Counted from the first letter of the stretch, positions 11,599 through 20,363 are shown. The stretch is 64,000 nt of DNA from Pseudomonas sp. R5-89-07 (GCF_003851685.1 NZ_CP027727.1:2666001-2730000), one strand, 5' to 3'. Numbers and translations are program-made. The notes: a model not told the origin generated them from the letters alone.

Positions 11599-13281
11599 AT
11601 GGATAATGGCCCGATACTGGCGTTTAATGCAGACACAATAACGACAAGCAGCGGGGTAACGACAATGGCTGGAGACGGATCGCTGATGGGCGCGGCAGTA
11701 CCACCGCAAACGGTGGCACGCGTGCTGCCCGGTTGGCTGACACCGCTCGTGCAGAGCACCGCCCTGGTGCTGCTCTTGCTGGGTCTGGCATTTACCCGCT
11801 TGCCGCTCTATCTCTGCCTGCCGCTGGCCTTGCTGGTGATCTGGCTACCTCGCCTGAAAAGTTCCAAGCCTGTGGTGGCGCACGCTGCAGCCAGCGATGC
11901 CATTGGCGAGCTGACGCGCGACCTCTCCCATACCACCAGCCACAACGCACTCTCCGCCGCAGGTGTGGCTTATTCGGTCAAGCAGTTGGCTGCGCGCTTG
12001 CAATCGCAACTAAGCGCCTCCCAACAGATTGTCAGCAGCGCGCAAGTGATGATCGGCACCGAACAAGTCACTTCCCAACTCAGCCGCCAGGCCCTGGGCG
12101 CGGCCAGCCAGGCCCACCAGCGCAGCAGCGAAGGCCGTGAAGTGCTAGTGCAGTCCATCACCCGCATGCATCAGCTCAGCCAGCGTGCCGATGCCAGCCG
12201 TGAGCTGATCGAGGCGTTGAGCCAGCGCAGCGAGGAAATCCAGCGCGTGACGCTGGTGATCCAGTCTATCGCCAGCCAGACCAACCTGTTGGCGCTGAAC
12301 GCGGCGATCGAGGCGGCGCGGGCCGGTGAACATGGACGCGGGTTTGCCGTGGTCGCCGATGAAGTGCGCGGGCTCGCCGGGCGTACGGCCACAGCCACCG
12401 GTGAAGTTGGGGTGATGGTCGCCGATATCCAGCAGCGCACGGCCCAGGTGGTGGAGCAGATTCGCCAGCTGTCGGCGGACCTGCACACCGGTGTCGAACA
12501 GGTGGAGTCTGCCGGCGAACACTTGGCGAGTATCGCCAGCCTGGCGGCGGATGTGGAACAGCAGGTCAATGAAATCGCCCAGGGCACCGACACCAACCGC
12601 ACGCAACTCGATAGTCTGTTCCACGCCATGGAGCAGATGCGCAGCGACCTCACGGTGAGCGATCAGCAAACCCGCCAACTGGCCGACGCTGCGGTGCAAA
12701 TGGAAGGGCAGGCCGAAACCATCAGCGAGCGCCTGGCGCACGTCGGCCTGGATGACTATCACCAGCGTATCTACGACCTGGCTCGCGAAGGCGCGAGGCG
12801 CATTGGCGAACAGTTCGAGACGGACGTGCAGCACAGCCGGATCAGCCAGGAGGATCTGTTTGACCGCAGCTACACGCTGATCCCCAATACAAGCCCGAGC
12901 AAATATCAAACGCGTTTCGACGCCTACACCGACCAGGTATTGCCCGGCATTCAAGAGGCGCTGTTGCCGCGCCATGAAGGTCTGGTGTTTGCCATCGCCT
13001 GTACCCCGCAGGGCTATGTGCCGACCCACAACAAAGCGTTTTCCCACGCCTTGACCGGTGATGCGCGCGTGGACGCGGTGCAAAACCGCACCAAGCGCAA
13101 GTTTGACGACCGTACCGGCCTGCGTTGCGGTAGCCATCAACAAGCCATGTTGCTGCAGACCTACACCCGCGATACCGGCGAGCTGATGCACGACCTGTCG
13201 GTGCCGATCATGGTGCACGGGCGACATTGGGGTGGCTTGCGCCTGGGCTACAAGCCGCAGGACGCCACGCCCAAACCTTAG
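11599..13281 (+). CDS. Methyl-accepting chemotaxis protein with C-terminal sensory region
   Basis: A 560-residue chemoreceptor. Two hydrophobic stretches at about residues 48-85 form a membrane hairpin with almost no periplasmic loop, so sensing is probably cytoplasmic. A coiled coil follows, and the signalling tip with [18 protein letters not shown] and [15 protein letters not shown] lies at about 222-262. After the second coiled coil, about 150 extra residues (from about 385) contain [15 protein letters not shown] and [19 protein letters not shown], a sensory region also found in CttP-type receptors. The ligand is unknown. The ATG at 11599 has TAAAGG upstream; ATG 11665 is an alternative. 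The terminator at 13305 follows. Confidence 0.85.
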   Translation: MDNGPILAFNADTITTSSGVTTMAGDGSLMGAAVPPQTVARVLPGWLTPLVQSTALVLLLLGLAFTRLPLYLCLPLALLVIWLPRLKSSKPVVAHAAASDAIGELTRDLSHTTSHNALSAAGVAYSVKQLAARLQSQLSASQQIVSSAQVMIGTEQVTSQLSRQALGAASQAHQRSSEGREVLVQSITRMHQLSQRADASRELIEALSQRSEEIQRVTLVIQSIASQTNLLALNAAIEAARAGEHGRGFAVVADEVRGLAGRTATATGEVGVMVADIQQRTAQVVEQIRQLSADLHTGVEQVESAGEHLASIASLAADVEQQVNEIAQGTDTNRTQLDSLFHAMEQMRSDLTVSDQQTRQLADAAVQMEGQAETISERLAHVGLDDYHQRIYDLAREGARRIGEQFETDVQHSRISQEDLFDRSYTLIPNTSPSKYQTRFDAYTDQVLPGIQEALLPRHEGLVFAIACTPQGYVPTHNKAFSHALTGDARVDAVQNRTKRKFDDRTGLRCGSHQQAMLLQTYTRDTGELMHDLSVPIMVHGRHWGGLRLGYKPQDATPKP

Positions 13282-13304
13282 GGATTGTTGCCGTTTATGC
13301 AACG

Positions 13305-13328
13305 AAGCTATTCCTGGGATAGCTTTTT
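13305..13328 (+). terminator. Rho-independent terminator
   Basis: AAGCTAT (13305-13311) pairs with ATAGCTT (13319-13325) around the loop TCCTGGG and runs into TTTTT. It closes the chemoreceptor transcript. Confidence 0.8.
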
Positions 13329-13396
13329 CCGACTGGTACAAAACCGTAGTATTGCCAACATTGTTAGCCAGCTAACTAATGCTGCGGAGAAGCGTC

Positions 13397-13600
13397 ATGC
13401 AAAACAAAGTCGATGTGGCCGTGATGATCGGTAGCGGCGTACCCGAAACCCTTCGTGCGCTGGGACAGCGCGCCTGCTGGGTGGTCTTGCTCAATGGCGA
13501 ACAGCGCGGTACTGCCTTTGCCAGTCGCGAGGAAGCGCAGGAATGCAAGGCTGCCTGGCAAGCGCTGTTGCGCCTGGAGCAGTCAGACAGCCTGCATTGA
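13397..13600 (+). CDS. Small conserved-type hypothetical protein (67 aa)
   Basis: A 67-residue soluble protein starting MQNKVDVAVMIGSG. The middle reads like a small alpha/beta fold (CWVVLLNGEQRGTAFASREEA) and ends in a helix rich in Ala, Leu and Glu. GGAG at 13386-13389 fits the ATG at 13397 better than the upstream in-frame ATG at 13379. The stop codon abuts the stop codon of the DUF2789 gene on the other strand, with no base between them. I do not recognise a function. Confidence 0.65.
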   Translation: MQNKVDVAVMIGSGVPETLRALGQRACWVVLLNGEQRGTAFASREEAQECKAAWQALLRLEQSDSLH

Positions 13601-13843
13601 TCAGGCGCTGGGCGATTCGTGCAGCAGGGCGTTGAGGTCATCGACTGCCGGCGCCCATTCGGCGTCGACGTGCAATTGTTCGCGCAGGAAATTGGCCTGC
13701 TGTTCACTCCAGAACGGCGCGTCGACGAGTTTTACTTCATCCGGCAGGCGGTGCTCGGCGGTGAAGCGTTCGATGCCTTCCTGAGTCGAATCCAGGCCCA
13801 ATTGCTCGAACAGGGTTTCCAGTGTCGGGGTGGTGGTGTCCAT
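13601..13843 (-). CDS. DUF2789 family protein
   Basis: An 80-residue acidic protein with the family's N-terminal pattern (TLETLFEQLGLDSTQEGIERF) and a second half around FWSEQQANFLREQLHVDAEW. DUF2789 proteins are small, common in gamma-proteobacteria and of unknown function. I chose the ATG at 13843 because GGAGAATGTT precedes it; an earlier in-frame ATG at 13855 overlaps that site. It is convergent with the 67-residue gene, and their stops are adjacent. Confidence 0.8.
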   Translation of the reverse strand: MDTTTPTLETLFEQLGLDSTQEGIERFTAEHRLPDEVKLVDAPFWSEQQANFLREQLHVDAEWAPAVDDLNALLHESPSA

Positions 13844-13914
13844 AACATTCTCCATGCGAGCCGATTATCGTCATGCATGTGAGGGGTAGGGCGCGTGAGA
13901 GTTCTATCGGATTG

Positions 13915-14145
13915 TCACGAATTGAGCGCGCCTGAATCCACTGCGGTTTTCAGGGCCTTGGCGGCTTCTTTTGCTGCAACGGCGGCAGCGTCAACGGTCT
14001 TGAACCAGCGGTCTTTCTCTACTTGGTGCGCTGTGACGGTGGTCAGCGGTGGTTTGGCCCGCATGATGATGACCGCTTGAAACTCACCGTCTACTTCCCT
14101 GGCATCGCCATGGATATAAAATTCGCCAATATCAAATTCCGTCAC
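13915..14145 (-). CDS. Hypothetical small protein, GTG start (76 aa)
   Basis: The frame runs MTEFDIGEFYIHGDA... and ends in an Ala/Lys-rich helix. It can be read from a TTG at 14208, but that codon has no ribosome site. The GTG at 14145 has GGAAGG six bases upstream and gives a compact 76-residue protein, so I take that start. Predicted content is mixed beta (EFYIHGDAREVDGEFQAVIIM) then a helical tail. Probably cytoplasmic; no family recognised. The gene upstream on the same strand (14256-14531) is 110 bases away and may share a transcript. Confidence 0.6.
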   Translation of the reverse strand: MTEFDIGEFYIHGDAREVDGEFQAVIIMRAKPPLTTVTAHQVEKDRWFKTVDAAAVAAKEAAKALKTAVDSGALNS

Positions 14146-14255
14146 GTATAGCCTTCCCTTCGCGGTAACTGCACTGATGAAACCTGACCCGCAGGGGGCA
14201 AACTTCAATGGACGGGTCAGTATGGCAGTTGTTGAAGGGCCGCTGTGCAGTAAAG

Positions 14256-14531
14256 TCAGCCAGGTGACGAAGCGTGCGTGCCGTGCAGGCTATGCAGGTT
14301 GGCTTCCAGGGCCCTGGCCAGTGCACAGGCCTTGGTGTGATCGCTGCGAAAGCCTTTTATCCTGCCACTGGTCACTTCCTGGATATGGAAAAAGTTCTTT
14401 CCGGCGGGCACGACCCGATAAAGCACGGAATTGGAGTACACATTGGGCGTGGGTAAGCAGTAGTATTGCTGTTCGTCTGGACATGATGAACGAGTGTGGA
14501 AAGACGTGTCCTCGTGTTGACGTCGTTGCAT
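14256..14531 (-). CDS. Hypothetical small protein (91 aa)
   Basis: A 91-residue protein with a strong ribosome site (AGGAG seven bases ahead of the ATG). The core VLYRVVPAGKNFFHIQEV followed by GRIKGFRSDHTKACALARALE looks like a small beta sheet followed by a helix, a layout I associate with short Pseudomonas proteins of unknown role. Cysteines occur in the N-terminal part (SSCPDEQQYYCLP). GC content here is lower than in the flanking genes, so this small-gene cluster could be acquired or fast-evolving. Confidence 0.6.
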   Translation of the reverse strand: MQRRQHEDTSFHTRSSCPDEQQYYCLPTPNVYSNSVLYRVVPAGKNFFHIQEVTSGRIKGFRSDHTKACALARALEANLHSLHGTHASSPG

Positions 14532-14909
14532 GCTCAGCTCCTGTCGATCGACCTTGTTGATATAGCCGCCATCTTTACGGTGGTTTTGACTTGTGTTGCT
14601 GTTTTACTATTGTCGTCGGCAGCCCGCGCCTGGTTCCATGCCCGGGTATTTTCTTTTGTGATGCGTGTCGGAAAACTGCGTTTTTAATCAGGTTATTCTC
14701 TGAAGTTGCTCGACTCGTATTCTCGGGTCGTCGAACCTGTGATTTGCTGTGTTGCCGGATGACCTTGCAAAAGGGCCACCGCGCCTTTCTGTACGGGTTT
14801 TATGGGTTTTTCTTCAGATTTTTAACGAGTGTGTGATCGTGCCGTAACGGCCGTTTTTTTGTGCTGCCCGCTCAAGCGGTCAGTGCTATTTCGATGTGGG
14901 GGCGTTTCC
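14532..14909. other. AT-richer intergenic region
   Basis: About 380 bases with lower GC than the surroundings and many T runs. A plus-strand frame (14496-14687) encodes one hydrophobic helix (DIAAIFTVVLTCVAVLLLSS) but starts inside the divergent gene and lacks a ribosome site, so I do not call it. GCCG-TAA-CGGC followed by a run of seven T (about 14840-14859) could be a short terminator. Confidence 0.4.
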
Positions 14910-15386
14910 TTGGCAGTCAGTAATCTGGATATGCACGCGTTATTCGTGCTGGGTGATTTGCGTGCAAAGTTGGTCAAGCAGTTTCAATCTCGTTTTGTCT
15001 ACGTTACCGAACAGACGCCGGAAGGTATCTACATCGCTGAGATCGATACCGAAGCAGCGTTGGTGGTAGACGACAAGCAACGCCTGGAACTCAAGGTTGG
15101 CGATCATTTTCGCGCGGCCGTATTGCCCAGCCGCGAAGGTGGCAAGTTCGAACTCAAGTTCCGCGATATCAAGTTGACCGTGTATGGCTTGGGCGACTAC
15201 GCCTTTGTGTCATCGGCCGAGGGCGAGGGCATTGTGTTCAAGGAAGGCCATAGCGTCATGCTGGTATTTGCCGCCCACGAACAACTGCAGGAAGGCCTGA
15301 CCAAAACTCTCAAAGCCGTGACAGGCAAAGCCGCCAAGTGGCGCAAGGGCGAACTGGTGACGTTCAAGGCCAGCGAGCAAGCGTAA
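14910..15386 (+). CDS. Hypothetical protein, TTG start (158 aa)
   Basis: A soluble protein reading MAVSNLDMHALFVLGDLRAKLVKQ from a TTG at 14910, with GGGGG seven bases upstream; ATG 14931 is the alternative but has no ribosome site. The sequence alternates charged beta strands (FVYVTEQTPEGIYIAEIDTE, FELKFRDIKLTVYGLGDYAF) and a C-terminal segment KAVTGKAAKWRKGELV. No catalytic motif or membrane helix is visible. I do not recognise a family. It stands alone, followed by a divergent-looking spacer and the betaine-type binding protein. Confidence 0.65.
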   Translation: MAVSNLDMHALFVLGDLRAKLVKQFQSRFVYVTEQTPEGIYIAEIDTEAALVVDDKQRLELKVGDHFRAAVLPSREGGKFELKFRDIKLTVYGLGDYAFVSSAEGEGIVFKEGHSVMLVFAAHEQLQEGLTKTLKAVTGKAAKWRKGELVTFKASEQA

Positions 15387-15511
15387 ATACGGCGAACTTC
15401 CTTCGTCTCCCGGAACCTCTACTACAGTTGAGTTGACTTAACTACTCAGAGGCTTCGCGCATAGCAGCAAAGCCGTTCGCTGATTGCTGCGTTATCGCGA
15501 GGTGCTTGGGG

Positions 15512-16528
15512 ATGAAAGGATTGAGAACACTGCTGGCGGCATCGCTGACGGCCGTGGGGCTGTCAATGGCGTCACTGCCCGCGTCAGCAGCACAGGCGCC
15601 CGTGCACTTTGCCGACCTGAACTGGGAAAGTGGCAGCCTGATTACCGAGGTACTGCGGTTCATCGTCGAGAAGGGCTTCGACTTGCCCACCGACACCTTG
15701 CCCGGTACCACCATTACCCTGGAAACGGCCTTGGCCAAGAACGACATTCAGGTGATTGGTGAAGAGTGGGCGGGCCGCAGCCCGGTGTGGGTCAAGGCGG
15801 AGGCTGAAGGCAAGGTGGTGGGCCTGGGCGATACGGTAAAGGGTGCCACCGAAGGCTGGTGGGTGCCGGAATACGTGGTCAAGGGTGATGCGAGCAAGAA
15901 TATCAAGCCGCTGGCCCCTGACCTGAAAAGCGTAAATGACCTGGCGCGCTACAAGGACGTGTTCAAAGACCCGGAATCCCCAGGCAAAGGGCGCTTTCTC
16001 AACAGCCCCATCGGCTGGACCTCCGAAGTGGTCAACAAGCAAAAGCTCAAGGCGTACGGCCTGGACGACAGCTATGTGAACTTCCGCAGCGGCTCGGGGG
16101 CGGCGCTGGATGCCGAGATTGCGTCGTCGATCCGCCGAGGCAAGCCAGTGCTGTTCTACTACTGGTCGCCTACACCGTTGATGGGCCGCTATAAATTGAT
16201 TCAGCTCGAAGAACCGCCGTTCGACGCCGAGGCCTGGAAGACCCTGACGGATGCGGACAATCCGAACCCCAAGCCGACGCGGTCTTTGGCGTCCAAGTTG
16301 AGCATTGGTGTGTCCACGCCGTTCCAGAAGGAACATCCGCAAATTGCGCAGTTCTTCCAGAAGGTCGAGTTTCCCATCGAGCCACTGAACACGGCATTGG
16401 CGACGATGAGCGAGCATCACACGCCACCCAGGGAAGTCGCCCAGGCGTTCCTCAAGCAGCATCCTGAGGTGTGGAAGGCGTGGTTGACCGACGATGTGGC
16501 CCGCAAGGTCGAGGCGAGCCTCAAGTAG
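15512..16528 (+). CDS. Glycine betaine/choline-type ABC binding protein (orphan)
   Basis: A 338-residue periplasmic binding protein of the OpuAC/ProX family. The signal peptide ends near LPASAAQA. Segments expected to bind a quaternary ammonium group include FADLNWESG (around residue 33), GEEWAGRSPVW (around 85) and PVLFYYWSPTPLM (around 212), where aromatic residues would form the cage. No permease or ATPase gene lies beside it, so it is probably an orphan receptor feeding a shared transporter, as known for CbcX, CaiX and BetX in Pseudomonas. The ligand (betaine, choline, carnitine or another) cannot be fixed from sequence. Confidence 0.82.
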   Translation: MKGLRTLLAASLTAVGLSMASLPASAAQAPVHFADLNWESGSLITEVLRFIVEKGFDLPTDTLPGTTITLETALAKNDIQVIGEEWAGRSPVWVKAEAEGKVVGLGDTVKGATEGWWVPEYVVKGDASKNIKPLAPDLKSVNDLARYKDVFKDPESPGKGRFLNSPIGWTSEVVNKQKLKAYGLDDSYVNFRSGSGAALDAEIASSIRRGKPVLFYYWSPTPLMGRYKLIQLEEPPFDAEAWKTLTDADNPNPKPTRSLASKLSIGVSTPFQKEHPQIAQFFQKVEFPIEPLNTALATMSEHHTPPREVAQAFLKQHPEVWKAWLTDDVARKVEASLK

Positions 16529-16554
16529 CGCGCACAGCCGAATGATGGAGCCCG

Positions 16555-16584
16555 GATCGTTCCCACTCCCGCGTGGGAACGATC
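16555..16584. repeat. Palindromic repeat between convergent genes
   Basis: GATCGTTCCCAC (16555-16566) and GTGGGAACGATC (16573-16584) are perfect inverted arms around the 6-base loop TCCCGC. It resembles a second repeat family common in P. fluorescens genomes. It sits between two converging genes and could serve as a terminator in both directions. Confidence 0.75.
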
Positions 16585-16599
16585 ACGCGAGCCTCAACG

Positions 16600-18726
16600 C
16601 TAGAAGCGCGTCTGCACCGCTAACTCAAAGGTCCGCGGGGAGCCCAGATAATACGCTGGCGATACGTGGGCAAACTCGGCGTACACCTCGTTGGTCAAGT
16701 TACGGACTCGACCGGTTATCGAGGTCTGTGCATCCCACTTATAGCGCAGGGACGTGCCAAACAGGGTGTAGGCCGGTACCGTCTGGGTGTTGGCACTGTC
16801 GGCATACACCTGGTCGACGTAGCGCACATCCACACCGCCTTGCCAGTCCTCGGAAAAGTCATACGTCAGCCACAGGTTGCCTACACGCTTGGGTACGTTA
16901 GTCGGCGTATTGCCCTTGCGCGACACCACGGCACCGCTGGCGGTTTTCTCGTTGAAGTCATCGTATTGCGCATCCACCCAGGCGAAGTTGCCTTCAGCCA
17001 GCAGGCTGGGGGTTATCCGCAGCGAACTGGCCAGTTCGATACCCCTGGATGACTGGGCTCCCACCGGAATGCTGCTGGTCGGGTCCTGCGGATCGGTCAC
17101 GGCGAAATCCTTTCGTTCGATCCTGTAAGCGGCAAGCGTGGCGGCGCCACGACCGTCGAGGTAATCGAACTTGCTGCCGATTTCCCACTGCTTGCCGGTC
17201 GATACGTCGAATACCTGGGTGGTGGTGCTCGGCTGTTCGGCAGCGGTGCTGTATTGCACGTAGATGTTGGCCGTTGGAATGAACTGGTAAGTCAAGCCCA
17301 CGCGCCCGGTCACCGGTTCCCAACTGCGCTTGAAATGCCGGGGGTTGGAGGCGGTTACCGCTCGGTGGTTGGTGACGTCAAGGTCGATGGCGTCATAGCG
17401 CAGGCCGGTGAGCAGCGACAACTTGTCGGTCAAGCCCAGGCGGTTTTCCACGAACAGCGCCTTGGTGGTCACCGCATTGGTCTTGTCTTTGATAAAACCG
17501 GGGCGGGTGCCGGGAATGTCGTAGAAGTGGCCCGGGTTGTAGCCGTTCGGGTCTACCGTGCTGTTGCCCGGCACGTTCAGGGGGCTGTTGGTGGTGCTGT
17601 TGACCTTGTATTCGAAGCCACCGGACCAGGTGGTGGCCAAGCCGAAGACAGTGTCCTCATGGCGCAGCTCGAACTGGTTGCCATGCTGCTCACCCTGATG
17701 CCGCACCTGATAGGCCGTCGAGCGGTTCACCGCGCTGTTGTCGGCGTTGTATTGGTAGGTTTCCAGGTTGCGGTAGTCGCGCTGGCTGTCGAGGTGGTAG
17801 AGGGTGTTTTTCAGGCGGGTGCTGTCGTTGATCCGGTAGTCGATGATCGAGCGTGCCCATAATGTGCGCTGCTCGTAGCGCCCGTCCGCGACGTTGTAGT
17901 TGTTGAAGCGGTTGTGCTTGTCGATCTTCAGCTCGCCGGCCTTGGGATTGAGCACCGGAGTGCCCCAGTAGGGGCTGTCTTCGTGCTCGTCCTGATATTC
18001 CAGGGCCAGGGTATGGGACAGGTCCGGGGTCAGGTCGCTGAGCAAGGAAAACGCCAGGCTCCAGGCTTCGCGCTGGTCGCGGTCGATGTAGCTGTGCTGC
18101 GTGTTGCGGCTCACATCCAGGCGCGCGTAATGCTGCACATCGGCTCCGGGCTCCGTCAGCGCATGGTTAAGGCCAATAGCCATGCCGGCGGTGTCATGGC
18201 TGCCATAGCTCAGTTGGCCTTCGGCGGCCTGTTCGTCACGGCTGGCCAGTTTGGTCACGTAGTTCAGCGAACCGCCTACGGAGCCTGCGCCATTGATCAG
18301 GGAGGAGGGGCCACCCACCAGTTCGACACGGTCGTAGATCCACGCATCCACTGGCCGCGCCAGGCCGGTGGCGACGTTGATGCCGTTGAACATCTGGGTG
18401 ATCTGGCTGCTGGTGAAGCCGCGGTATGAGACAAAACCTCCAAAGCCCGGAGGCGCGCTGGCGTTGACGCCGGGCAGGGTATTGGCGGCGTCGCGGAAGG
18501 TCTTGGCGCCTCGGCGCTCGATGTCGTTGCGTGAAGCGATGGCCACTGACGCCGGGGTTTCGCGCACGCTCAATCCCAGGCGCGACGCCACACCGCTGGA
18601 TTGATCCAGGGCCAGGCCGGGATCAGCAGTTTGCTCGCCTTCAATGGTGGTCGGGGCCAGCTCAAGGGCTGGAGCGCAGACAGGCAGGCAGCCGAACAGG
18701 CCCGCCAGCAGGGGAATATGTTTCAT
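16600..18726 (-). CDS. TonB-dependent siderophore/metal receptor
   Basis: A 708-residue outer-membrane receptor. After the signal peptide (MKHIPLLAGLFGCLPVCAPA) comes a TonB-box-like TTIEGEQ. The plug domain follows, with SVRETPASVAIASRNDIERR, FVSYRGF and VELVGGPSSLINGAGSVGGSLNYVTK (about 55-180). The beta barrel ends in the typical C-terminal ...FELAVQTRF. The plug resembles ferric-siderophore receptors. AGGATT precedes the start. A DUF2946 gene lies 94 bases upstream on the same strand; DUF2946 genes are often beside copper receptors such as OprC, so a metal other than iron is possible. No Fur box was found upstream. Confidence 0.88.
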   Translation of the reverse strand: MKHIPLLAGLFGCLPVCAPALELAPTTIEGEQTADPGLALDQSSGVASRLGLSVRETPASVAIASRNDIERRGAKTFRDAANTLPGVNASAPPGFGGFVSYRGFTSSQITQMFNGINVATGLARPVDAWIYDRVELVGGPSSLINGAGSVGGSLNYVTKLASRDEQAAEGQLSYGSHDTAGMAIGLNHALTEPGADVQHYARLDVSRNTQHSYIDRDQREAWSLAFSLLSDLTPDLSHTLALEYQDEHEDSPYWGTPVLNPKAGELKIDKHNRFNNYNVADGRYEQRTLWARSIIDYRINDSTRLKNTLYHLDSQRDYRNLETYQYNADNSAVNRSTAYQVRHQGEQHGNQFELRHEDTVFGLATTWSGGFEYKVNSTTNSPLNVPGNSTVDPNGYNPGHFYDIPGTRPGFIKDKTNAVTTKALFVENRLGLTDKLSLLTGLRYDAIDLDVTNHRAVTASNPRHFKRSWEPVTGRVGLTYQFIPTANIYVQYSTAAEQPSTTTQVFDVSTGKQWEIGSKFDYLDGRGAATLAAYRIERKDFAVTDPQDPTSSIPVGAQSSRGIELASSLRITPSLLAEGNFAWVDAQYDDFNEKTASGAVVSRKGNTPTNVPKRVGNLWLTYDFSEDWQGGVDVRYVDQVYADSANTQTVPAYTLFGTSLRYKWDAQTSITGRVRNLTNEVYAEFAHVSPAYYLGSPRTFELAVQTRF

Positions 18727-18820
18727 GGTTGAATCCTGAAAACGTGGCTTGAAAACAACGCACGGCCGCGCGTGTTTCCTCAGGGAAATGCGGGCCAGTG
18801 CAGAGGGGAAAGCGCAGGGA

Positions 18821-19210
18821 TCAGGCAGAAACAGGCGGCGCGCGCGGGTGAGCCGTAGGCCAGGTGAAGCGGGCAGGGATGTCAGCGGCGAGTACCACGG
18901 CCGGAGGCGGTGCGTGCGGCTGTGGCAGCACCGCCACATTCAGGTGACTGCTGAGCGCGGGGCCCATGCCGCCCGTGGAGCACAGCGGGCAGCCGAACGC
19001 CTTGGCCAGCGTTGGCAGGCTGTCATCGGTCGAGTTCGAGGGCACGGGCGCCTGGGTGCGCGGGTCAACCGTACAGAACTGACCGCTGATGCCGTTGAGC
19101 TGCATCCCGACCATCTGCCCATGCCCGATGCTGCAGGCGAACACATTGAACAGGACGCTGCAATACAGCATCCAGGCAATGAGCGAGCGGTCGGTATGGG
19201 CGAATTTCAT
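18821..19210 (-). CDS. DUF2946 family protein
   Basis: A 129-residue protein with an N-terminal hydrophobic helix (SLIAWMLYCSVLFNVFA) that looks like a signal or anchor. Cys/His/Met residues follow, including CSIGHGQMVGM and FGCPLCSTGG, consistent with metal contact in the periplasm. The C-terminus is rich in Pro and His. DUF2946 proteins typically sit next to TonB receptors with a proposed copper connection, and this one precedes the receptor gene in the same direction. Neither candidate start (19210 or 19228) has a good ribosome site; I use 19210. Confidence 0.72.
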   Translation of the reverse strand: MKFAHTDRSLIAWMLYCSVLFNVFACSIGHGQMVGMQLNGISGQFCTVDPRTQAPVPSNSTDDSLPTLAKAFGCPLCSTGGMGPALSSHLNVAVLPQPHAPPPAVVLAADIPARFTWPTAHPRAPPVSA

Positions 19211-19303
19211 GGGGCGGCACTTTACCATCAGCCGCCGACGAAATACCTGCAGAAAATATCAGGGCGTCTATCCTCATTCGCACATTTCTGGGAGGAGCCC
19301 GCC

Positions 19304-19741
19304 ATGAGCTTCGTCATTGCGCGCTGGATCGTCGGGATTTTTACCTGCATCAGCATGGTGCATTTGTACTGGGCCGCTGGCGGCAAACTCGGCAGCCTGG
19401 CGGCCATTCCTCAATTGCCGGGCGAATTCGCCAGCGGGCCCAGGCCGGCGTTCAAGCCCTCGGCGCTGGGCACCTTTCTCGTCGCCATGGGGCTGGTGGC
19501 GATTGCACTGCTCGTCTGCCTGCGCGCCGGACTGTACTTTTCGCCGGTGTCCCATGGAGCGCTGCAATGGGGGATCAGTGCGATTGCCGTGCTGATGTTC
19601 GCCCGGGCGATTGGCGATTCGGAGCTGGTGGGTTTTTTCAAGAAGGTGGTTGGCTCAAGGTTCGCCAGGTTGGATACCTATCTGTATTCGCCACTGTGCC
19701 TGGTGCTGGGAGCGGGGTTGCTGGTGGTCGCATGGGGTTGA
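19304..19741 (+). CDS. DUF3995 family membrane protein
   Basis: A 145-residue integral membrane protein with about four hydrophobic segments (residues 5-25, 60-80, 88-105 and 125-145). It shows the pattern MVHLYWAAGG near the N-terminus and RAIGD...GSRFARLDTYLYSPLCL in the second half, which fits DUF3995. The function of the family is unknown. GGAGGAG lies eight bases before the ATG. It diverges from the DUF2946/TonB-receptor pair, so the 93-base gap between them holds both promoters. Confidence 0.75.
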   Translation: MSFVIARWIVGIFTCISMVHLYWAAGGKLGSLAAIPQLPGEFASGPRPAFKPSALGTFLVAMGLVAIALLVCLRAGLYFSPVSHGALQWGISAIAVLMFARAIGDSELVGFFKKVVGSRFARLDTYLYSPLCLVLGAGLLVVAWG

Positions 19742-19824
19742 GGGATAAGGCAATCTGATGGCCCCCTTGTAACAAAATTCTCGCCAGAATCACTTTTATT
19801 TCAGGTGGTTAGGTGAGGAAGCTA

Positions 19825-20154
19825 ATGCGCACTGTTGGAATCATGCTGATTGCCTGTTCATTGGCTGGCGGCGCCGCTGCCGTGCAGGCTCGGGAGTTGC
19901 GCGAGGGCGACAAGTACATGTGCAGTTGGGGCGCAGGCACGGCCGCAAGGGCTCAGGAACTCAAGCTGTCGGGAGTGTCGCTGTACGCTGCGCGGCAGAA
20001 GATCCAGTCCATCAAGTTCAACAAATCGTGGATGCGCATGATGGCCATGGGCATCACCGAGCAGACCTACGACAGCCGTTCCCGGCTCAAGCCCGAGGCG
20101 ATTCGCCAGACGTTCTACCAGGATTGCCTGCGCTACAAAGTGGCGCGCAAGTAA
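19825..20154 (+). CDS. Secreted hypothetical protein (109 aa)
   Basis: A 109-residue protein with a signal peptide (MRTVGIMLIACSLAGGAAAVQA) and a short basic mature part containing two cysteines (YMCSWGAG and YQDCLRYK), which could form a disulfide in the periplasm. AGGAAG just upstream supports ATG 19825 over a GTG twelve bases earlier. Mature features are helical and rich in Arg, Lys and Met (FNKSWMRMMAMG). No family recognised. It stands alone, with 50 bases to the regulatory palindrome of the next small operon. Confidence 0.7.
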   Translation: MRTVGIMLIACSLAGGAAAVQARELREGDKYMCSWGAGTAARAQELKLSGVSLYAARQKIQSIKFNKSWMRMMAMGITEQTYDSRSRLKPEAIRQTFYQDCLRYKVARK

Positions 20155-20208
20155 GCACCTTCTCCAGCTTTCCAGCGCGGCCGGTTTACAAATCCACGAC
20201 AAATGCTG

Positions 20209-20226
20209 TGTATGTATTTGCATACA
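20209..20226 (+). promoter_or_regulatory. Operator-like palindrome over promoter
   Basis: TGTATG (20209-20214) and CATACA (20221-20226) form a perfect inverted repeat with a 6-base spacer. Its right arm overlaps TACAAT (20223-20228), a good -10 match. It lies 26 bases upstream of a tiny dicistron, where a bound repressor would block transcription. The regulator is unknown. Confidence 0.5.
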
Positions 20227-20252
20227 ATCGCGTCCTTGATCAGGAGGCGTGT

Positions 20253-20363
20253 ATGCAAGTGCTTATTCGAGCGACGGCCTGTCCCACGGTCTATGTAAAG
20301 GCAGGTGAAGTCTTCGCGCTGTTTGGGGTGCCCACCCAGGAGCAGGGCGCACTGATTTCATGA
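20253..20363 (+). CDS. 36-aa small protein overlapping next gene
   Basis: An ORF of 36 codons (MQVLIRATACPTVYVKAGEV to ALIS) too short for usual gene calling. It has a full AGGAGG ribosome site six bases upstream of the ATG. Its TGA stop overlaps the ATG of the next gene (ATGA), the classic sign of translational coupling. The peptide is hydrophobic to neutral with one cysteine and no membrane helix. Signal, arrangement and operator all argue that it is real. I do not recognise it. Confidence 0.6.
   Translation: MQVLIRATACPTVYVKAGEVFALFGVPTQEQGALIS

Noticed and set aside
14496..14687. Small ORF with one hydrophobic helix
   Set aside because: It starts with GTG inside a divergent gene with a strong ribosome site of its own, has no ribosome site and no ATG start.
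19210..19303. Fur box upstream of the TonB receptor operon
   Set aside because: No sequence close to GATAATGATAATCATTATC is present in the gap.
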